DNA of 64,000 bases from Notospermus geniculatus (lineage: Eukaryota > Nemertea > Pilidiophora > Heteronemertea > Lineidae). The notes under the pieces were generated by a model, which was not told where the DNA came from, did not search any database, and saw only the letters and a program-made list of their open reading frames with translations. Location of the stretch: positions 145,924 through 209,923 of the forward strand of contig NMRB01000540.1 of NCBI GenBank assembly GCA_002633025.1, read 5' to 3'. The stretch's first letter is position 1. Every line of letters begins with the position of its first letter. Shown here piece by piece: positions 27,101-36,100 of this stretch. A program made the position numbers and the translations under genes.

Positions 27101-30100
27101 TGCCTGTGACTTGTTATTCCAAACTGATTCATGTTTAGCTACAACGCAACTGCATCTGTTGTTATGGCTTCGTATAAACTTGTTCCACCCGACTTGTGTG
27201 ACAGAGAGGTGGCTGGAGGCTACTGCAGGCTTCTGCTGGAGTTCTCGATTCATCCTTCATTTACATCAAATCCAGTACTTCTGCAGAACTGGTTGTACAG
27301 TAAAATTGGACTCTATATTGGATATCACAAATCGCATACGGTACATGGCACAAAATCCCTCTTCTCTCATCTGTTAAAGTTCCATTCCAAACATTTTACG
27401 CTTTTATTTCATTCTTCATGTTGCATCCTGCTTTAGCAGCTTCATGAGTTCGTATTATGCAACTTTTGCTTATAGTTTCGTAATCCATAATGCTGTAGTT
27501 TTTCACTGCGTAGATTAGTCAGCAACCCTGGCACAGAACGGTAACAAAATCTTATCAGCAATCGTTTGATTTATTTTGGTTCGCTGCCTAAGTTGTCTAG
27601 ATTTTGATTTGATAATTCTGCTCTGCATAAATTTCTTTCATTTACTTCTCAGATTAATTTATAACATCTGTACTGAAGGAAAATTCAATTGAAAGTTTAC
27701 TCAGTCAAGCAATTGTTAAGTTAGCTGTGATTTAAAGACCTAATGCTTTTTTGCACTCGAGCGCATAATTTCTTCTGTTTGAACTTGAATCTCATTTTGC
27801 ACTCATTGAAAGAATAAATTGAACAAATTTTGACTTCCACTCACTCCGTGCCATGTTTGTTTTAGATGCATGCACGCTTCATTTAATCTGGCTCTGACAT
27901 GGCTCTCTGCTCTCTTTTCCAGGCCATTCAACCCCCCATTCCCCCCTCTCAAGGCAACATCCCNAATTGATGTCAAATGACGTCATCGACCCACGTGGTG
28001 CACTTTGTCGTCGGTGCAAGTGGAGTGTGTGTGACTTCAACCATGACATAATCTACATATGGCACACCTTTGACGATGAAGTCAGCCTGGTGGACTGCGG
28101 TCAAAAGTGACATCATAATGAGTCACTGCACAAGCTCTATACTGGCAAACTGGCACAAAATTGTTGAATACTTAAAGGAAGAACATTGAATGTTTTCTTT
28201 CCCTTTAAAATGGCAGACTAGTTCGAATTATCTCTGTCATACCGCTCGTACTAGATGAGTAAAACATATTTAACTTGAATAACACACTGAATCTTTGGCA
28301 TTTCATATGTAGGTAGGGTAGCAAGACCCACGGCCTCAAGAGAAAGATAATAATTCACTGCACTCCCTTTCCACTGAAATGGTGAACCCAGGCTTATTCA
28401 CACATGATGCATTTCCTTTGCTTTGTTGACCTTCATGTCATCTAGTTTTTGTGTTGTAGCTCAACATACCTCCCTGGTACAGTCTGCCTTCCAAATGGCA
28501 GCAGGTAACACGTCTTCCTTCAGATGCTTTGTAAGTTGCAGAAAATTTAATTCTTAGTTTGTTTGGCAAGTGAGTGGTTCTAAGCAGAGGGGTTGCTGTT
28601 CCTTGTAGGGTGGGAACGAAAGAGGAAGATGGAAGTCCTGTGCTTTTTCGGGACGACTAATGTCAAAGATGGTGCTGGGTCATTTAAACTCCACCTGTGT
28701 GTTTCATTTTGCTTTTTTTCCTGATTTGTTTGTACCACTTGCACTTGTTTCCTAATTTTGCCGTGATTTAACACCCCAAGTTCCATAACCATGGTTACGT
28801 GATTTGAGTTAAAGGAGATGGGAGCTTCAGACCTTTGCTTCAGGGTCAAAAACAGTGGAACCTCTCTATTAAGGACACCTTCGTGACTGGTAGTTGGTGT
28901 CCTTTATGGAATGGTGTCCTGATTACAGAGGTCAAAATGAATAGAAATGACCAGTTTGGGACTGAGCTTTGGTGTCCTTTTAACAGAGATGTGTCCTCCT
29001 GGTGGAGGTGTCCGCTAAAAGAGAGGTTCCACTGTATTTCCAAGTGCAGTGTGACATAATGTGATGGCGTTGCAAGGACAAGAAGGTCAGGGAGATCATC
29101 AACACCACAGTTGGAATATTTGTGTCGATCCGTTCTGAGGACATGGGTGATTCTTTGTCAGACCTGTTTCTAATGTGAGACTATGGGCAAGACACTTGAC
29201 AGTACAAGATTTCTCTGAGGATATGGAGAGTTCCAATGGATTCGCCGATCTGAGAAGAGTTTTCTTGCATTTAGAGATTTTCGGTTAACTGTCACTTACA
29301 ATACATGTACCGGGGGTATATCAGGTAGCATTAAGTTGCTGAAGATAACAGGTGTGCCATGCCCATGTTGTCTGTTCAACAAGTGAATCTTCTGATTCTT
29401 GGTTTTTCCTTCTCTTTGCAGAAATCTTACGGATTTGACCAGTACGGGGCCCCCAACGCTGGGTATGCAGGTTATTAGAGTCAAAAATTCTGAAGCTGGG
29501 GAGGGGAAAATTAGACTAACTGCTTATTACACTAATTCTGGAAAGGTTAGTCTCAGATTTTCAATCATATTCTGAAGTCGTACATTGGTGAAATATTCTG
29601 AATCAGCATCTTGGAATGTGCGGGTTCACCAAGGCCATTAACACTTTCCTCAAACGCGACATCCGACGGGTTTTCCTAGACCGCCTCACATATGGCAATC
29701 TTTCCACTGACCTGTGTCATAGCCATGCATCCACTCTCTTTTCACTTCAGTCTAAAGGTGCCTCGCCACGTAGAGTTTCTCGCGCAAGTTGGCTCTCTAT
29801 GGGCAACTCAACTGCGAGCAATTGTTTATGTCATTGGTCCCAGCATAAGCCGTGAGGAACAAATAATGGTGAATTGCCCATTGTGAGCCAACTTCTCCAA
29901 GAAAACTCTCACGTGGATAGGCGCCTTTAGCCTTCTCACCGGAGACTCCAAACTTATCTTACAATTTTCAAACAATTCAACATCCAACGTCCCAATATCT
30001 GTTGTTTATAATCCCTCTTTAACTTCAGGTTGCACAATCAGAAACTAGCCCTATAACCTGTAGTACTTCTGCTGTTAGAACCACATTCAAATTTGGATAT

Positions 30101-33100
30101 CACATGTTCGGACAACAAGAGGCCATTTTCGAACGCATCGATGTGAAATCCCCAATTATACTCATCGCACGATTTTATTTACGACGTCAAATGAAAGTCA
30201 ATAATAACCAAGACACTTTAGAACAACCAGAGATTCGTCTAGAGGAAGAGGAGACCATGGTTGCCTGGGGAGCAATTCCGATTATGCTCCCGAAACCAAA
30301 TGGTAAGATGGACTCGGTGTCTTTTTCCTCCTGTTCTTCGAATTTCACATGTTATTACCTTTCTTGTACAGCTCTTTCACCACCATGACCCCTGGTTTTC
30401 CCACGAGTTGCTCAATACATTTATGCTCTTCTTCTTAATTGTGGTATGTGAAAACCCAATACAGCCACAGGGGTTGGACTATTTATATGGATTTCTCAGC
30501 GACCGTTGACCTCAGTTGTGCCTTTGCAAGGCCAAGTAAAAGACCCCATCCAAGTGAGGAACATGAGTAGCTTGAGATGGCCTCCTCCGTACCAGGACCA
30601 ATAATGCTATGGCTTCGGCCCTGACGGAAAATCTAATACAAAAACAAATACTAGCCACAGTGCCCTACACACCAAGTCGAGGTTGAGTTCTTACTTCGTA
30701 CGCAAGTACGGGCAGAACGTTTCAGTAGGAGTGCATTCGGAGTCCAGTCCCCTACCGGTACTTGGCATTGGTAAAAGATCAAAATGTGGACACATCAATT
30801 TGAGCCAACTCACGGTAATGACATGGCTCTAGGCATCATGTATTGATGTCTTTCATTAATTTCTTCCAACGTTTTATTTTCAGTGAAACCAATGAAGCGA
30901 AGGAAGGATGCTGTTGTTGGAAATTTCCGCGCTCCGGTCGGTTCCCACATCATCCAACTCTACCTTCCACCGGTTCCCGACGTTGATCGCATTCCGATTG
31001 AGGAGCACTGGGTGCCAAAGGAATGGGTCCGCTACAGCAAAGCCACGCTCCGACTCAACTTCTTTTTGGATCATCCACGTCCAGGATCCCTGACGCCCAG
31101 TGAAGCTTCTGACGATGACGATGATGTTGGAATACCACAGGTAAATATTAATTTTGGTGTGAAAGTTGGGAAAAATGGCTCCATGGACGAGGCAAGGTCT
31201 GTATCGCAAAAAGGTTGAGGAACGTTTGAAAAATTATCTTCACATGGCTGAGATTCAGAACCATTATCCAAAACATCTGGGATAGCACAGGGATGCAAGT
31301 CTTACTGAGCTGTGATCTGAGCCAAGTGTAGACGGCGGCATCTATGGTAACTTCAAAGCCAGAATTGAGAGACATAATTCTGCCTCCCACTGTTATACCC
31401 CTTGTAATCGCATATTCTTTCATTCCACCCAATATCTTATCATGTGTGGTTATCTTGGCAGCTGATGGAATCTATCAAAACCATTTATTCTTGTAGAATG
31501 CATGGATACCACACCAAAGAAGACGTCCACCAACTGAGAATTTCAGGCCCACCGACGGTTTTGACCTGTACATAGACGCATGTAGATTCATGCCGGACAG
31601 TACCACCATTACTCGCGTGAGTAGGCTACCCATCAGATTTCAGTACACAAATCCAACAGCCCTGGCTTGGTTTTGAAACTCGAAGTGTATGGGCACTTGC
31701 AATTCTATGGCTGTCGTCTCTTCGAGTTTGAACTGTTCAGTTAATGATGTCTCAGCTGAGGTTACAAGCACCTGTCATTTATGGTTTGGGAAGGCAAGCA
31801 AAATCTGGAGGCCTCTTATGAAATACCTTACCATATTCTCTTACAGGTTGCTGGACGAGTCTTGAGTCGAACTTTCGACATGATAGGCCAGGACATATCT
31901 GCATGTGTTTTAGCCGATTCCACCATTTTCAACCCGAAGTTTGAATTCAGGCAAGAGTTCCGCCAACCCAACATTCCAGCGACTGCCACACTGTTACTAA
32001 AGGTGAGTGGAAAACATAACTTCAAAATGTGGCAAAGAGGATGGAATAAGGGTTGTTACTTTTCTGTAGAGCCTGCTGATTCTCATGCCCCGCTTCTGTC
32101 GGTTTGTGTCATTCGCATAACTAACGAGTATGGCAATGAGTCTGAACACCAGGGAGAACACCAGGGTATTCCCTGGATGGCTGATTCCGTATGAACTGAA
32201 CTGATGATGCAAGCCATTTTGTTTCTTTAGGTGTACACCATCGACCGATTCACCAAAAAGTTGACGATCACTGGCTATGCTACCTTGAATATATTCGTGG
32301 ACACGGGGACGGAGCGCCAGCCTCAAGTTGACGAAGGCGGACAGCAGGTAATATATCTTGTCATGAGAGTGAGATCGCCATTGCCGATGCTGATATTGAG
32401 GGTGAAGAAAATTCCAAGTTCTTACTGTATTCTACTGCTGACAATAACAACTGTTTCCTTTTCCAGATCTCCCTCAATGAAGGTGCTCATCAGTTGCGAT
32501 TGTATCACTACGGTCCGACGGGTACCGAACCCCTGAGTGAAGCAAGCTTGCGAAATTCTGCCATCCGTACCATTCCATGCGCTTCCATCTTGGTCCGATT
32601 GGTCAAAGCTCCAGTGGGGGCGGATGGGAAAGCTTTGCTGGTAAGTTTGTAGTGGAGGTATTGATATAAGACAAATCTTTGGCTCACCTGGCCTTCTTCT
32701 TGTCAAACAGTGCAGGGTTCTGCCACCGCTGGTCGGCGCCAGACGGCCCCGTCCAGGATGCAGAAATGCCGACCGGCATTTGGCCTAAAGAGAGTATTTT
32801 CCGACCATCAGAACTAACAAAGTGTGCCACGAGAGATACCCGCCACGCACACTTCCGAATTTCCTTTTTGTTAGCTCACCTCTGTGAGGTGAGCTTCTCT
32901 CATAGTGTGTCGTCCGTCGTCCGTCGTCGTCGTCGTCGTCGTTAACAGGGGTGGCACGTTTCTAAACCGCTTGGGTTACAAACTTGAAATTTGGTGTACA
33001 GGTACCCTATGGTAAAAACTATCTCTGGACCGAAACTTAGCGCCACTGCTTGTACACTCTGGCCTGTAGGTGGCGCTTTGTGAAAACCTTCTTTTGGCCG

Positions 33101-36100
33101 TATCTCCTGAACGCTGTTAGCTAGAACCACGAAACTTTTATGGTGGGTTCCTCTGATGAGACTACATCACATAAATCCCGNAACGGCTGGCTGCCTGAGT
33201 TGCAATAGAGTGGATCGGGGTCAATTTCAATGCCAAATGAGCTCATTATATCGACTCTCAGGTGCCAGGAAATCGCATTTCAGCAAGTCTAGATTCTGAC
33301 CGGCACTTGTTCAGTCCTGGGCAGAAACCTGACAGTGACTTTTGACTCTTGACTCTTGATTTCTCCTTCAAGTCATGAAATGTTTTTCCACTTGTGACTT
33401 TCTTGACCTGATTTTCCAGGCCAATAAAGTTCCAGAGCGTGACTTGGTCCAACTGGGTCTGCTTCAGCCGATGCCAAGATATCAAGACCGAGTCTACTAT
33501 TCCATGAAGTGTCAGCCAACGCCTGGCGAGGTCAAGATTTTCCACTCTCAGTTAAAACGACCGCAGATCAAGGTGCAGGCTGAAGCAGAGGAACAGGCTG
33601 GCAGAACTTTCAATACGAGCAAAAAAGTTGAAGAGTTTGTCAGGGTAGGTGATTTCATGTTCATTTTCCATCAGTATAAGATCGTGCTTTCGTGCAGTTC
33701 AAAGCATTTGATTGCCTTGTTCCATATTTGTGACCCTCCACCGCAAAACCAGTCAGTAGTCGCACGGAAAATGAGCCTAAATGTACTGAGATGACACCAG
33801 GAGATAAAGAAAGAAATAGAATCACTCAGACTTCACAATAGACAGACAATACTGAAATTGACAGATAATTCATTCCCAACCTGCCAACCTCAGAGTGACT
33901 TCTGACTGGTTTTGTGGTGGAGGGTCACATTTTATGATTATCTTCTTGAATATTTCAGAATCAACTGATGAGATTGATGGATGGAAAGCCGCAAGAGTTG
34001 GACATGACATTTGTGACCAAGTATGTTCCCAAGCATGGCATCAAGGTATGGAATGTACTTAGCCTGGGCTTGTGCTGTTGTGGTCCTGTACTTGCAGGGT
34101 GTCATCACTCCATCCAATGGTCATTTTCAATATCTGTATGTCTATCACCATGTTAAACTACAGTCAATGTCTTTCTTCATGTATCTGACCAATCTCGTAC
34201 CCAGAGTTCAACATTGCCACATTAAACTCTGGAAATGCCTAGACCGGTACTACTTTTGCACAGTGCAAATGCATTGTTCAAGGCGGATGAATTTCTGACC
34301 GTTGCACAAGCAATTTGTATTTTGTTCCTTTGTAAAAGCGATGAGCACAAGAATCTTGTGCTGGGTTTAGCCGTTTTTAGAGGTCTTAGCCGAGGAACGA
34401 TGGTGGTGACCTCTTCAGTTTGGTGTTCAACTAGAACTTTACATTTGTGACTCAAAATTATTTACCAATTGAAAGTGAGTTGGCACTTGGATTTCTTTGG
34501 GATTTGAACCAGAAGCCAGTTTGCCACATATTAACATAGCCATTATCCTCTTGCAGATATCCTTGGACAGTGCGCTTAACTTACCCTGGAGTAACTTCAC
34601 CCACGGCCACATCTGTTTAAATCCTCCTGGTGCTTTCTACATGGGACGAACAAATGCTTCTTTTGACAAGCTAGAGTTTACAGATAAACTTGACCTGTAC
34701 AGTACAAACAAGTCACCAGCATGGAAAGATGGATTCAGGGTAAGGGCAACAAATTACCATCACTGTAATGTCATTTTCACCGATTCCACATGTCATCCTT
34801 TCTTAAAGTGGCCTCTGCCCTTCATTTGGCTCCTTCAGTTCTCGTCAGTGGGAGACTTTACTGCTGCCGTTAGAGGCCACCAGCAATTAGCAGTCCTAGG
34901 ACGTCATGAAATTTGACGTCACAGAGAAGAAATGCACGCCACGGCTTACTTACGTCTGTGATCTTCTGGGACCTCTAATGGGTGGCCTCTAACGGCGGGA
35001 AAGTTTCCCATTTCATGAAACTTCTTCCAAAGATGAGTTGATAGAGGATTTCAGCTTGCCACTCTGAATCCTTCAGGAATATGAATTTTGAAGAAAATTC
35101 CTTGCCTTAACGTCCGTTCTGCTATTGTCAGCTTCTGTATGATTCCCTGACAACTAATTCTGTTAAATGTCATTTACTTCTGCAATACATGTATGCGTGA
35201 CGGTCTATGAAAACCTGTCGGATGTCGCGTTTGAGTAAAGTGTTAATGGCCTTGGTGAACCCGCACATTTCAACAGGTGAACGCAACAGGTAAACAGTAG
35301 CAGATCAATGCACAGGCAATCTGACAGCCCTTGTTGATAACTCAGCGACATCCGACGGGTTTTCCTAGACCGCCACACATCCACTGATGCACGATCCATG
35401 TTTATGTGCATCTATTGTCACACCTTCTTCATTACAGCATTACGTTAATCGGATGTATCATCGTTACATGACCTTCATTATTCACCTTCAAGAGGTTGTC
35501 ATCAATGTGACCAGGGACAACTACAAATATGGCTTGATGGAACAGGTAAGGGTAGTTTTTTTGGGCAAGAACATTTTTGCCAAGCAGTACTGATTAGTGA
35601 TACATGTACTGAGGTGCAGGAAATAGTTTGAACGTCGAATAGTTAATTTACTTCAGTCCAGGATATATGACCATTGACAAGTTCATTACATGTGCACATA
35701 TCTGTGACCCTCCGGTACAAAACCAGTGTAAAGTCGTGCGGAAAATGGGCCTAAACGCACCGACATGACACCAGGAGATAAAGACAGAAAAAGAATTGCT
35801 CAGACTTCACAACACTACAGACAGGCAGACAATACTGAAACGGACAAATGCATTGGTCCCAACTTGCCAACCTCAGAGAAACTGATGATTGGTTTTGTGG
35901 TGGATTGTCAGTTTCGGTGTTGTCTATCTATTGTGAGGTCTGAATGATTCTGTCTCTATCTTTATCTCCTGGTGTCATGCCAGTATGTTTAGGATCATGT
36001 TCTGTGCGACTTTACACTGGTTTTGTGGCGGAGGGTCACATCTGATCCGTCACCACAAAACGAGAACTAAGACACTCTGAAGTTGGCAGGTTGAGACCAA